A stretch of 64,000 bases of DNA, taken from the NCBI GenBank assembly GCA_963806635.1, contig CAWDZA010000015.1, positions 248,001 through 312,000 on the forward strand, given 5' to 3'. Positions 36,816 to 45,489 of this stretch are shown one piece after another. Position numbers and translations under genes: made by a program. A model generated the notes under the pieces. It ran no database searches. It was not told where the DNA came from and saw nothing but the letters and a program-made list of their open reading frames with translations. Origin of the DNA: CAVVEQ01 sp963806635 (GTDB taxonomy: Bacteria; Chloroflexota; Anaerolineae; Anaerolineales; Anaerolineaceae). The number at the start of each line of letters is the position of its first letter. Positions within the stretch are counted from its first letter, which is position 1.

Positions 36816-36986
36816 AATCCGGTTTTGGGTCTGACCAAAACCATTTCGAACCGTGCAAGAGTTATCCTTGGGTGGGCACTAAAAACAAGTTGCCGCTCAT
36901 AGACTACCGACTACACGTTCGGGAGATGATGCAGCCAAGCCCTGGCTAACAGTCTCCGCAAAATAAATCTTAGGAGAAAAATTGAG
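36816..36986 (+). promoter_or_regulatory. structured leader before rplC
   Basis: About 170 bases without a gene. Hairpin A is a perfect 8-bp stem, 36821-36828 with 36835-36842. Structure B has an outer stem GGAGA/TCTCC (36922-36926 with 36953-36957) around AGCC/GGCT (36933-36936 with 36944-36947). Position matches where L4 or another ribosomal protein autoregulates this operon in other bacteria; homology is not shown. AGGAG precedes the ATG. Confidence 0.5.
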
Positions 36987-37616
36987 ATGTTCAAAGGGCT
37001 GATTGGGAAGAAAATCGGCATGACCCAGATTTTCGATGAGACCGGCGCGGCAATTCCGGTAACGATCATTGAAGCTGGGCCATGCTTTGTTACCCAGATC
37101 CGCACAACCGGCATCGATGGTTACTCTGCGGTTCAATTGGGATACGGTGAGATCAAGCCGAAACGGCTGACTCAAGGTGAATTAGGCCACCTGAAACGCA
37201 ACAACCTTTCCCCGCTGCGCTATCTGCGCGAATTCCGTTCCAAGGAACCCGGGGTTGAGGCAGGCGCGAAGGTGGACGTTTCCATTTTTGCGGTAGGGGA
37301 ACACGTAGATGTGGTTGGCACCTCCAAAGGCAAGGGTTTTGCCGGCGGCGTCAAGCGCTATCACTTCGCGGGCGGCCCCAAGACCCACGGTCAATCCGAC
37401 CGGCACCGCGCTCCAGGTTCACGCAGCTCCGGCACCACGCCAGGCCGCGTCTACAAGGGTTCGCGCGGGCCAGGTCACATGGGTGACGACCGTGTTACCG
37501 CTCAGAACTTGAAGGTGGAACTGGTGGATGCAGAACGCAACCTGCTTGGCGTCCGCGGTTCGATTCCAGGCGCGCGCAATGGTATGGTCGTCATTAAAGA
37601 AGCGCGGAAACAGTAA
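36987..37616 (+). CDS. rplC: 50S ribosomal protein L3
   Basis: 209 residues. MFKGLIGKKIGMTQIFDETG start; central KGKGFAGGVKRYHF and the loop RAPGSRSSGTTPGRVYKG; C-terminal SIPGARNGMVVIKEARK. First gene of the S10-type cluster in this genome, since rpsJ is attached to the str operon. Confidence 0.97.
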   Translation: MFKGLIGKKIGMTQIFDETGAAIPVTIIEAGPCFVTQIRTTGIDGYSAVQLGYGEIKPKRLTQGELGHLKRNNLSPLRYLREFRSKEPGVEAGAKVDVSIFAVGEHVDVVGTSKGKGFAGGVKRYHFAGGPKTHGQSDRHRAPGSRSSGTTPGRVYKGSRGPGHMGDDRVTAQNLKVELVDAERNLLGVRGSIPGARNGMVVIKEARKQ

Positions 37617-37648
37617 CCAGAGACCTGGATGAATGGAGCAATGAAACT

Positions 37649-38278
37649 ATGAAGGTTGATGTCCTCAATATGGAAGGTAAAAAGGTCAAGACGGTCGATC
37701 TGCCCGCTGCGATCTTTGAAGCCCCGATCAAAGTTGACCTGATGCACCAGGCTTTCCAGCGCCAGATGGCCAATGCCCGCCTAGGTACGCACGAGACCAA
37801 AACCCGCAGCGAAGTTGCTGGTGGCGGCAAGAAACCCTGGAATCAGAAGGGAACCGGCCGTGCGCGGCAGGGTTCCACCCGCGCCCCCCATTGGAGAGGT
37901 GGTGGCGGTATCCATACCCCGCACCAGCATTCTTACGCCCAGGCGATGCCCAAACGCATGCGCGCCGCGGCGGTTTGCTCTGCGCTCTCCGCGAAAGCTG
38001 CGGAATCCAACATCGTCGTGGTGGATGAGCTCGCCCTGGCGGAACCTAAAACCCGCCTGATGGCCAAGGCTCTGAATATCCTCGTGGGTGAAAATAGTGC
38101 CCTGATCCTCATTCCGGAAAAAAGCGATGTCTATGAAGGCGTTGTACGCTCCACCCGAAATATCCCGGATGCGAAGATACTGGTTGCTTCTTACCTGAAC
38201 ATCCGCGACTTGATGACCTTCGACCGCGTCGTCCTGCCCCTGGCAGCCCTGGAGCGGATTGAGGCGCATTTAGGATAG
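37649..38278 (+). CDS. rplD: 50S ribosomal protein L4
   Basis: 209 residues. Conserved extended loop NPWNQKGTGRARQG-type (here KKPWNQKGTGRARQGSTRAPH) that lines the exit tunnel. In other bacteria it also represses its own operon. 32 bases after rplC. Confidence 0.97.
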   Translation: MKVDVLNMEGKKVKTVDLPAAIFEAPIKVDLMHQAFQRQMANARLGTHETKTRSEVAGGGKKPWNQKGTGRARQGSTRAPHWRGGGGIHTPHQHSYAQAMPKRMRAAAVCSALSAKAAESNIVVVDELALAEPKTRLMAKALNILVGENSALILIPEKSDVYEGVVRSTRNIPDAKILVASYLNIRDLMTFDRVVLPLAALERIEAHLG

Positions 38279-38288
38279 GAGAACAACA

Positions 38289-38591
38289 ATGACAACCATG
38301 TATGAAATCCTCCTGCGCCCGATCGTCACCGAAAAGACGAACTACCAGGCCACCCGCCTGCATCAATACACTTTTGAAGTCCGTCCGGAAGCCACTCGCA
38401 CCATGGTTCGCGAAGCTGTGGAACGCATCTTCAAAGTGACCGTGCTGGATGTGAATGTCCTCAATGTGCCCGCAAAACGATCCCGAAAAGGCAAAAGCCG
38501 TCGTCTCGGAATTCGCAACCCGGGTTACCGCAAGGCGATTATTACCCTCGGCGCGGAAGACCGCTTACCCATTTTTGAAGGGGTTGAGTAA
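38289..38591 (+). CDS. rplW: 50S ribosomal protein L23
   Basis: 100 residues. LLRPIVTEKTNYQA signature; tunnel-exit protein that docks trigger factor and SRP. Its stop overlaps the rplB start by one base (TAATG). Confidence 0.96.
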   Translation: MTTMYEILLRPIVTEKTNYQATRLHQYTFEVRPEATRTMVREAVERIFKVTVLDVNVLNVPAKRSRKGKSRRLGIRNPGYRKAIITLGAEDRLPIFEGVE

Positions 38592-39418
38592 TGGCAATCA
38601 AAGTTTATAAACCCACAACCCCCGGCATGCGCGGCCGAACCGGGTATAGTTTTGAAGAGATCACCAAGAAAAGCCCTGAACGATCCCTGATCGTCATCCG
38701 CAAGGAACACTCTGGCCGCAACGATAGTGGCAGGGTTACCGTACGCCATCGCGGCGCGGGCAACCGCCAGTACGTGCGTATCGTGGATTTCAAACGCAAG
38801 AAGATCGGCATCCCTGCCCGTGTCTCAGCCATCGAATATGATCCCAACCGTACCGCCCGTCTCGCATTACTGGTTTATGCCGATGGTGAAAAAACCTATA
38901 TCGTGGCTCCGCAAGGATTGAAAGTAGGCGATAGCGTAATGTCTGGTGCCCAGGCGGAGATCCGCCCGGGGAATTGCCTACCCATTGCCAATATTCCCGT
39001 AGGTACCATGGTGCACAATATCGAGCTGCAGGAGGGTAAAGGCGGACAGATGGCCCGCTCTGCTGGAACCGCCGCTCAATTGCTCGCCAAAGAAGGCGAC
39101 TACGCCCAGATCCGCCTGCCCTCAGGAGAGGTCCGCCTTGTTCGCCAGGCTTGCTATGCAACCATTGGTCAGGTGGGCAACCTGGAACATAGCAATATCA
39201 AGCTGGGCAAAGCTGGACGCAAACGCCACATGGGTATCCGCCCGACTGTACGCGGTACTGCCATGAGCCCGCGAGACCATCCCCACGGTGGTGGTGAAGG
39301 CCGTCAGCCCGCCGGTATGCCCGGTCCTAAAACCCCCTGGGGCAAGCCTGCCCGTGGTTATCGGACCCGCAGGAATAAATCTTCCGATCAGTATATTGTT
39401 CGGCGCAGGAATGGCTAA
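38591..39418 (+). CDS. rplB: 50S ribosomal protein L2
   Basis: 275 residues. Peptidyl-transferase-centre protein. RVVDFKRKK-type motif (RIVDFKRKKIG), SAGTAAQLLAKEG, and C-terminal RGTAMSPRDHPHGGGEGR with the key histidine. Confidence 0.97.
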   Translation: MAIKVYKPTTPGMRGRTGYSFEEITKKSPERSLIVIRKEHSGRNDSGRVTVRHRGAGNRQYVRIVDFKRKKIGIPARVSAIEYDPNRTARLALLVYADGEKTYIVAPQGLKVGDSVMSGAQAEIRPGNCLPIANIPVGTMVHNIELQEGKGGQMARSAGTAAQLLAKEGDYAQIRLPSGEVRLVRQACYATIGQVGNLEHSNIKLGKAGRKRHMGIRPTVRGTAMSPRDHPHGGGEGRQPAGMPGPKTPWGKPARGYRTRRNKSSDQYIVRRRNG

Positions 39419-39466
39419 ACGGATATCCTTTTTGGATAGTGATCAAAGAGTAGAAGGACAAGAGAT

Positions 39467-39751
39467 ATGTCAAGATCGCTGAAAAAGGGCCCATTTATTG
39501 AGCCCAAACTGCTCAAGAAAATTGAGGCGATGAATACCAAGGGCGAGAAAAAAGTTCTGCGCACCTGGAGCCGAGATAGCACCATCTTCCCCCAGATGGT
39601 CGGTCACACCATCGCAGTCCATGACGGGCGCCGGCATGTTCCGATATATATCACCGAGAACATGGTCGGACACAAACTGGGTGAGTTCGCCCCCACCCGG
39701 CATTTCCGCGGTCATCTCTCCGAGAAAGCCACCGCAGCAAAGGTGCAGTAA
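39467..39751 (+). CDS. rpsS: 30S ribosomal protein S19
   Basis: 94 residues. MSRSLKKGPFIEPKLL start, TWSRDSTIFPQMVGHTIAVHDG, and VGHKLGEFAPTRHFRGH. Complete. Confidence 0.97.
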   Translation: MSRSLKKGPFIEPKLLKKIEAMNTKGEKKVLRTWSRDSTIFPQMVGHTIAVHDGRRHVPIYITENMVGHKLGEFAPTRHFRGHLSEKATAAKVQ

Positions 39752-39754
39752 ATT

Positions 39755-40096
39755 ATGGCTACCGATGTGCATGCTTCCTTGATGAATTGTGGAATCCCGG
39801 CATCCAAAGTACGCCTGGTCATTGATTTGATCCGCGGAAAGAATGCTGTCGAGGCGGTGAATCTCCTGAAGTTCACAAACAAGGGTGCCTCCCTGCCTGT
39901 TGGCAAGCTCCTTAAATCGGCCATCGCCAATGCCGAGGAAAATTTTGGCCTGAACCGGGATAACCTCTATATTTACAAAGTGACCGCAGATGAAGCTCCC
40001 ACACGCAAGTGGCGCCGATTTGGAGCCCGAGGGCGTTTCAAACCGTTGCTGCGTCGCGCCTCGCATGTTTCGATCATTCTGCGAGAGAAGGAATAA
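39755..40096 (+). CDS. rplV: 50S ribosomal protein L22
   Basis: 113 residues. SKVRLVIDLIRGK start, GKLLKSAIANAEENFGLN, and the tunnel hairpin with RRFGARGRFKPLLRRASHVSIIL. Three bases after rpsS. Confidence 0.96.
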   Translation: MATDVHASLMNCGIPASKVRLVIDLIRGKNAVEAVNLLKFTNKGASLPVGKLLKSAIANAEENFGLNRDNLYIYKVTADEAPTRKWRRFGARGRFKPLLRRASHVSIILREKE

Positions 40097-40143
40097 TCAG
40101 TCGGTACTGCTGGCTGAGATAAAGAAGGACACCAGGAGAGATT

Positions 40144-40821
40144 ATGGGTCGAAAAGTTCATCCGATAGGATTTCGTTTAGGGCTCCATCAGCCCTGGTCC
40201 GGGCGCTGGTACGCTGAAGGCAGCGAATACACAAACCAACTGCACCAGGATATCACCATTCGCAAGATGATCCGGAACGCTGCCGAAAAAGCAGGCGTTT
40301 CGGATGTGGAAGTGGAACGGTATCCGGGAAAGGTGCGGGTCATCGTTCATACAGCCAAACCCGGTATTTTGATTGGCCGCAAGGGGGATACCGTCAAGGT
40401 GATCCGCCAGGATCTGGAAAAATTAACCGGAAAGAAGATCGATCTCGAGATCAAAGAGATCAAATCCCCGGATTGCGATGCCTTCCTGGTGGCCAACAAT
40501 ATCGCCGATCAAATCGAGCGCCGTGTTTCTTACCGCAGGGCTATGAAACGCGCGTTGCAGCAGGCGATGCGCCAGGGCGCCGAAGGGATCAAGATCGAAG
40601 TTTCTGGTCGTTTGAGCGGCGCGGAGATGGCCCGCGAGGTAAAACTGCGCGAAGGCCGTGTGCCGCTTCAGACCCTGCGTGCGAATATCGGTTTCGCCCG
40701 TGCGGAAGCCCTGACCACTTACGGACGGATTGGCGTCAAAGTGTGGGTGTACCTTGGTGAAGTTCTGCCTGGTGTGGAAGAGAAAGTTGAAGCCACCGAA
40801 GGCGTTTACGTTAGTCAGTAA
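40144..40821 (+). CDS. rpsC: 30S ribosomal protein S3
   Basis: 225 residues. MGRKVHPIGFRLG start, KH-domain VIVHTAKPGILIGRKGDTVK, and EGIKIEVSGRLSGAEMAR in the C-terminal domain. Entry-tunnel helicase component. Confidence 0.97.
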   Translation: MGRKVHPIGFRLGLHQPWSGRWYAEGSEYTNQLHQDITIRKMIRNAAEKAGVSDVEVERYPGKVRVIVHTAKPGILIGRKGDTVKVIRQDLEKLTGKKIDLEIKEIKSPDCDAFLVANNIADQIERRVSYRRAMKRALQQAMRQGAEGIKIEVSGRLSGAEMAREVKLREGRVPLQTLRANIGFARAEALTTYGRIGVKVWVYLGEVLPGVEEKVEATEGVYVSQ

Positions 40822-40869
40822 TTATCTAGACCGGGTTTTTACCGGAAGAGACCAAAGAGGACAGTATCT

Positions 40870-41286
40870 ATGTTGATGCCTAAACGTGTTAAGTGGCGCA
40901 AGCAGCAGCGCGGCCGGATGAGAGGTAAAGCGCTGAGAGGTGCTGATATCAATTTCGGCGAGTACGCTCTACAAGCTTTGGAACCGGGTTGGGTTTCCGC
41001 CCGACAGATCGAAGCTGGCCGAAGGACGATCGTTCATTCGATGAAACGCCATGGAAAAGTTTGGATCCGGATCTTTCCGGATAAACCCTACACCCACCGC
41101 CCTCCCGAGACCCGTATGGGTAAGGGTAAAGGCAATGTGGAGTATTGGGTGGCTGTAGTCAAACCAGGCAGGATCATGTTTGAAGTAAGCGGACTGGAGC
41201 ACGATGCGGCTGTGCATGCTCTGCACCAGGCTTCCTATAAATTTTCCATCCGGACCAAAGTGATCTCCCGTCATGAAGGCGCGTGA
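40870..41286 (+). CDS. rplP: 50S ribosomal protein L16
   Basis: 138 residues. MLMPKRVKWRKQQRGRMRG, RIFPDKPYTHRPPETRMGKGKG, and WVAVVKPGRIMFEV. Its stop lies 11 bases before the rpmC start. Confidence 0.97.
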   Translation: MLMPKRVKWRKQQRGRMRGKALRGADINFGEYALQALEPGWVSARQIEAGRRTIVHSMKRHGKVWIRIFPDKPYTHRPPETRMGKGKGNVEYWVAVVKPGRIMFEVSGLEHDAAVHALHQASYKFSIRTKVISRHEGA

Positions 41287-41297
41287 GGAGTAATCTC

Positions 41298-41510
41298 GTG
41301 AAAATTTCAGAAATGCGTTTACTTTCAGACGATGAATTGAAATCCAAATTAATGGATTCCCGGCAGGAACTTATGAACCTGCGATTCCAGGTGATCACCG
41401 GTCAGCAAACAGATACGAGTTTGCTGAAGAACACCCGCAGAACCATTGCCACCTTCGAAACGATCCTCCAGGAGCGGAGAACCGGGAAAACCCAGGAAGG
41501 CAAAAAATGA
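41298..41510 (+). CDS. rpmC: 50S ribosomal protein L29
   Basis: 70 residues from GTG 41298, with GGAG 7 bases upstream; the in-frame GTG at 41283 overlaps rplP and is less likely. KISEMRLLSDDELKSKL and ELMNLRFQVITGQ are typical. Overlaps rpsQ by four bases. Confidence 0.93.
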   Translation: MKISEMRLLSDDELKSKLMDSRQELMNLRFQVITGQQTDTSLLKNTRRTIATFETILQERRTGKTQEGKK

Positions 41511-41881
41511 ACGAACGAAGGCGATTGATTGGGGTTGTCACCAGCAATAAAATGACCCGGACCGTGGTCGTGGAAATCAGCCGGACATTCCGCCACCCGC
41601 TTTACCACAAAGTGGTGCACACCAGCAAACGGGTGAAAGCCCACGATGAGCTGGGATGCAAGATCGGTGATAACGTGCAGATCGTGGAAACGCGCCCGTT
41701 ATCCCACGATAAGCGCTGGGTTGTGGAAAAAGTGCTCACCAGCCAGGGCGAGAAAGCCATGCCAGTGGCGTTGGTGGAAGAAGCCGATATTATCGAGATG
41801 ATCGAGACTCCTGAAGAAGTTGTAGTTGAACAGATCCAGGAGACCGCCGAGATCGAGAAGGCTGAAGGAGAATCAGAATGA
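41507..41881 (+). CDS. rpsQ: 30S ribosomal protein S17 with acidic C-terminal extension
   Basis: 124 residues. The first about 87 are normal S17 (GVVTSNKMTRTVVVEISR, YHKVVHTSKRVKAHDE, ETRPLSHDKRWVVEKVL). The last 35 or so form a Glu-rich tail (VEEADIIEMIETPEEVVVEQ...) absent from most S17. It is a true in-frame extension, since its end overlaps the rplN ATG (ATGA). Confidence 0.94.
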   Translation: MNERRRLIGVVTSNKMTRTVVVEISRTFRHPLYHKVVHTSKRVKAHDELGCKIGDNVQIVETRPLSHDKRWVVEKVLTSQGEKAMPVALVEEADIIEMIETPEEVVVEQIQETAEIEKAEGESE

Positions 41882-42249
41882 TCCAACACGAGTCCCGGTT
41901 GAAGGTAGCTGATAACACCGGCGCCCGAGAGATTCTGGTGATCCACATCATGGGCGGATCCACCCGCCGTTATGGGCGTGTTGGTGATATTGTGGTCGGC
42001 ACGGTTAAATCCGCCGCTCCACAAGGTTCGATAAAGAAAAGCGAGATCGTCAAAGCTGTTATCGTCCGCTGTGCCAAAGTATGGCGCCGCGAGGATGGTT
42101 CTACCATCCGCTTCGACGACAACGCTGCGGTGATCCTGGATACTGACGGCCAGAACCCGAAAGGTACCCGCATCTTTGGACCTGTTGCGCGCGAACTGCG
42201 CGAAAAAGGCTTCATGAAGATCGTGTCCCTGGCTCCGGAAGTGATCTAA
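41878..42249 (+). CDS. rplN: 50S ribosomal protein L14
   Basis: 123 residues. MIQHESRLKVADNTGAREI, a strongly conserved start; RIFGPVARELREKGFMKI end. ATGA overlap with rpsQ. Confidence 0.97.
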   Translation: MIQHESRLKVADNTGAREILVIHIMGGSTRRYGRVGDIVVGTVKSAAPQGSIKKSEIVKAVIVRCAKVWRREDGSTIRFDDNAAVILDTDGQNPKGTRIFGPVARELREKGFMKIVSLAPEVI

Positions 42250-42264
42250 AGAGGAGCACAAGCG

Positions 42265-42597
42265 ATGAATTTAAAAATCCGTAAAGGTGATCTGGTCGAA
42301 GTGATCACCGGCAAAGAAGAGGATAAGGGCAAACGCGGAGAAGTCATCCGTGTCCTTTCCGGAGATCGCCGGGTGGTCGTGCAGGGTATCAATATCCGCA
42401 CCAAACACCAGAAACAAATGCAGAGCCAGGGTCGCACCATCAACCCAGGCAAGGTGAAATTTGAAGGTCCCATCGCGGTCTCAAACGTGATGCTCGTCTG
42501 CAAAAAGTGCAATAAACCCACGCGTGTCAGCATTCAGAGAACGGGTGACAAGGTCAGCCGGGTCTGCAAAAAATGCCAGGCGCTGCTGGATGAGTAG
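42265..42597 (+). CDS. rplX: 50S ribosomal protein L24
   Basis: 110 residues. KOW motif (LRIRKGDLVEVITGKEEDKGK, read here as MNLKIRKGDLVEVITG) and an extra C-terminal zinc-knuckle-like pattern (LVCKKCNKPTRV...RVCKKCQ), CxxC twice, as in many L24. Confidence 0.96.
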   Translation: MNLKIRKGDLVEVITGKEEDKGKRGEVIRVLSGDRRVVVQGINIRTKHQKQMQSQGRTINPGKVKFEGPIAVSNVMLVCKKCNKPTRVSIQRTGDKVSRVCKKCQALLDE

Positions 42598-42617
42598 ACC
42601 TGAGTGGAGCAAATGAA

Positions 42618-43169
42618 ATGAATCACATGAGAGTCCGTTATCAAAAAGAGATAACCCCGGCGTTGATGGAATCCCTGGGTCTGGAGAACATAATGCAGGT
42701 TCCCCGGATCAAAAAGGTGAACGTGAACATCGGCGTTGGCGAAGCTTTGGATAACCCCAAGGCGCTTGATGCCGCCGTCGCGGATCTGACCGCCATCACC
42801 GGGCAAAAACCCATTGTCACCAAAGCCCGCAAGAGCATCGCCAACTTCAAACTTCGTGAAGGTCGCGCCATCGGCGCAACTGTAACCCTGCGCGGCGAAC
42901 GTATGTGGGATTTCCTTGACCGGCTGATGAACATTGTTCTTCCCCGTGTTCGCGATTTCCGCGGCGTTTCAGCAGAATCGTTTGATGGGCGAGGCAATTA
43001 CACTCTCGGTCTTCGGGAACAGATCATCTTCCCCGAGATTGAATACGACAAAGTGGATAAGATCCGCGGTTTGGAAGTGACCATCGTAACAACCGCAGTA
43101 AATGATGAACAGGCAACTGCCATGCTGGCTATGCTGGGCATGCCTTTCAGGAAGGGTTCCAATGGCTAA
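42618..43169 (+). CDS. rplE: 50S ribosomal protein L5
   Basis: 183 residues. 5S rRNA-binding protein. NIMQVPRIKKVNVNIGVGEA, ITGQKPIVTKARKSIANFKLREG, and GNYTLGLREQIIFPEIEYD. An in-frame ATG at 42627 is an alternative start. Overlaps rpsN by eight bases. Confidence 0.96.
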   Translation: MNHMRVRYQKEITPALMESLGLENIMQVPRIKKVNVNIGVGEALDNPKALDAAVADLTAITGQKPIVTKARKSIANFKLREGRAIGATVTLRGERMWDFLDRLMNIVLPRVRDFRGVSAESFDGRGNYTLGLREQIIFPEIEYDKVDKIRGLEVTIVTTAVNDEQATAMLAMLGMPFRKGSNG

Positions 43170-43344
43170 AAAGTGCATGACTTACCGAGAAACTAGGCGG
43201 AAATTTCCCATCCAGGTGCGGAACCGCTGCAGAAAATGCGGTCGCCCGCGTGGTTATATGCGCCGCTTTGGTCTGTGCCGCATTTGTTTCCGCGAACTTG
43301 CCCTGGATGGCCAAATTCCAGGTGTGACCAAGTCTTCATGGTAA
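43162..43344 (+). CDS. rpsN: 30S ribosomal protein S14, zinc-binding type
   Basis: 60 residues from ATG 43162, which overlaps the end of rplE. MAKKCMTYRETRRKFPIQV and the zinc knuckle CRKCGRPRGYMRRFGLCRIC (two CxxC). The short, zinc-type (type Z) S14. Confidence 0.95.
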   Translation: MAKKCMTYRETRRKFPIQVRNRCRKCGRPRGYMRRFGLCRICFRELALDGQIPGVTKSSW

Positions 43345-43363
43345 GCCAATCCGGAGGTAGGAA

Positions 43364-43780
43364 ATGAGTGTAGTGAATGATCCAATTGCTGATATGCTGA
43401 CCCGAATCCGGAATGGCGTTATGGCCGGCCAATCCGTGGTTGCGATGCCCAATTCGAAGATCAAGGCGGAGATCGCCCGGATTTTGAAGGAAGAGGGCTT
43501 TGTGGAGAGCTTTGAGATTGTGGATGGGGATAAACCCACCCAGAGCGTTCTCAGACTCAAATTGAAATATGTTGGAGAACGGCGTGAAAGGGTTTCTGTG
43601 ATCACCGGCCTGGTGCGGGTGAGCACTCCCGGGCGCCGGGTCTACACCCGCAAGATGGACATCCCCTGGGTACTATCCGGGATGGGTGTTTCCATCCTTT
43701 CCACCCCCAAGGGTGTGATGACCGGACAGCGCGCCCGCCAGCTTGGTGTCGGCGGTGAGATCCTGTGCAAGGTCTGGTAA
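43364..43780 (+). CDS. rpsH: 30S ribosomal protein S8
   Basis: 138 residues. NDPIADMLTRIRNG, PNSKIKAEIARILKEEGF, and the C-terminal STPKGVMTGQRARQLGVGGE. S8 is the spc operon repressor in E. coli. Confidence 0.97.
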   Translation: MSVVNDPIADMLTRIRNGVMAGQSVVAMPNSKIKAEIARILKEEGFVESFEIVDGDKPTQSVLRLKLKYVGERRERVSVITGLVRVSTPGRRVYTRKMDIPWVLSGMGVSILSTPKGVMTGQRARQLGVGGEILCKVW

Positions 43781-43798
43781 TCGAGGAGGAATTGTAAA

Positions 43799-44347
43799 GT
43801 GTCCCGTATAGGAAGATTACCCGTAACAGTACCAGGCGGCGTGAATGTGCAGATCAATGGCTCAGAGGTCCATGTTAAAGGACCTAAGGGCGAGTTGAAG
43901 CGCGTTTTCACCCCGAGTGTAGAAATCAAGCTGGAAGGCGATAACATCATCGTGACGCGCAGTTCCGAGTTACCCCAGGTGCGTGCCTTGCATGGCACCA
44001 CCCGAGCGGTTATCCAGAACATGGTCACAGGCGTATCCACCGGCTTCACCAAGGTCCTCGAAATCGACGGTGTCGGTTACCGGCCAGATTTGGATGGTAC
44101 CACCCTGATCCTTTATCTTGGCTTTTCCCACCCAGTGCGGATCGAACCAAGCGAGGGCATATCCTTTGAGGTCGATACCAAGGCCCGTCAGTTCAAAGTA
44201 ATGGGCTACAATGCCGAAACCGTTGGCCAGGTGGCAGCGGATATTCGCAAGCTCCGCCCACCCGAACCCTACAAAGGCAAGGGCATCCATTATCTTGGTG
44301 AAAAGATCCGCCGCAAAGCTGGCAAATCCGCCAAGACGAAAGCTTAA
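43799..44347 (+). CDS. rplF: 50S ribosomal protein L6
   Basis: 182 residues, GTG start with GAGGAGG about 9 bases upstream. SRIGRLPVTVPGGVNV, VHVKGPKGEL, and the C-terminal signature RPPEPYKGKGIHYLGEKIRRKAGK. Confidence 0.97.
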   Translation: MSRIGRLPVTVPGGVNVQINGSEVHVKGPKGELKRVFTPSVEIKLEGDNIIVTRSSELPQVRALHGTTRAVIQNMVTGVSTGFTKVLEIDGVGYRPDLDGTTLILYLGFSHPVRIEPSEGISFEVDTKARQFKVMGYNAETVGQVAADIRKLRPPEPYKGKGIHYLGEKIRRKAGKSAKTKA

Positions 44348-44363
44348 GAGCAGGTGATTTGAT

Positions 44364-44732
44364 ATGGCAACCAACAACAAACGAGAATCACGCATCCGCC
44401 GGCATGAACGCGTACGCAAGTATGTATCTGGCACGGAGGATAAACCCCGCCTTGCGGTTTTCAGAAGCACCGCGGATATTTATGCCCAGGTGATCGACGA
44501 TTCCAAGGGAATTACCCTGGTTTCGGCTTCGACAATCGATCATGAGCTGAAGGGCAAACCGCTGGCTAAGAAAACCAAGTCCGAACAAGCAAAATTGGTC
44601 GGATCACTGGTGGCGGAACGAGCGCAAAAAAAAGGGATCAAGAAGGTCGTTTTTGACCGGGGCGGATTCCGTTACATGGGCCGGGTAAAGGCGCTGGCAG
44701 ATGCTGCCCGCGAAGCTGGCCTGGATTTCTAA
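44364..44732 (+). CDS. rplR: 50S ribosomal protein L18
   Basis: 122 residues. RKYVSGTEDKPRLAVFRSTADIYAQVIDD and GGFRYMGRVKALADAAREAGLDF. 5S rRNA binder. Confidence 0.97.
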   Translation: MATNNKRESRIRRHERVRKYVSGTEDKPRLAVFRSTADIYAQVIDDSKGITLVSASTIDHELKGKPLAKKTKSEQAKLVGSLVAERAQKKGIKKVVFDRGGFRYMGRVKALADAAREAGLDF

Positions 44733-44760
44733 GATGGATAGGCGAAGCTGAGGTCTTCTA

Positions 44761-45291
44761 ATGGAAATGAGTCAATACCAACCCCTTGAGCAGGTTTTTG
44801 ACGAGCGCGTGATCGAGATCGCCCGCGTAGCCAAAGTTGTCAAAGGCGGCCGCCGCTTTCAATTCCGGGTGACGGTTGTCGCCGGGGATAACCACGGCAA
44901 AGTCGGCATTGGCATCGGCAAGGCCAACGCGGTCCCCGACGCGATGCGTAAGGCAACCGAACGTGCGCACAAGAATATGCGCAGCGTTGTCACCTCCGGC
45001 ACCACCATCCCGCACGAAGTGACCGCCAAAGTTGGCGGCGCGGTGGTTCTGCTGAAGCCTGCCTCTGCTGGAACAGGCGTCATCGCCTCCAGTGGCGTGC
45101 GTGCAGTTCTGGAAGCCGTGGGCATCCACGACATTCTGAGCAAATCCCTGGGCAGCTCCAATCTGCTCAATATCGTCAAAGCCACCTTCGGCGCGCTCGA
45201 CCAGCTCAAATCGCCCGAACAGGAAGCCATCCGCCGGGGGAAAACTGTGCGAGAGATGATGCCCTTCTGGGAGCGGAGGAAGAATGGCTAA
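44761..45291 (+). CDS. rpsE: 30S ribosomal protein S5
   Basis: 176 residues. RVAKVVKGGRRFQFRVTVVAGD and the GIGKANAVPDAMRKATERAHKNM region, ending QLKSPEQEAIRRGKTVREM. Overlaps rpmD by eight bases. Confidence 0.97.
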   Translation: MEMSQYQPLEQVFDERVIEIARVAKVVKGGRRFQFRVTVVAGDNHGKVGIGIGKANAVPDAMRKATERAHKNMRSVVTSGTTIPHEVTAKVGGAVVLLKPASAGTGVIASSGVRAVLEAVGIHDILSKSLGSSNLLNIVKATFGALDQLKSPEQEAIRRGKTVREMMPFWERRKNG

Positions 45292-45487
45292 AAAGAAAGT
45301 TGAAAGCAAAAAACTGCAGGTTACCCTGGTGAAGAGCCCGATCGGCAACCCGGAACCGCAGAAACGCACCGTCAAAGCCCTTGGGCTGCGCCGATTGCAT
45401 CAGACCGTGATCCACAACGACTCCCCGGCGTTGCGGGGTATGCTGGATAAAGTCCGGCACTTGATTGTAGTAGTTGAGCAGGATTGA
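45284..45487 (+). CDS. rpmD: 50S ribosomal protein L30
   Basis: 67 residues. QVTLVKSPIGNPEPQKRTVKALGLRRLHQTV is the L30 signature; a short Lys-rich N-terminal extension precedes it. Confidence 0.96.
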   Translation: MAKKKVESKKLQVTLVKSPIGNPEPQKRTVKALGLRRLHQTVIHNDSPALRGMLDKVRHLIVVVEQD

Positions 45488-45489
45488 AC

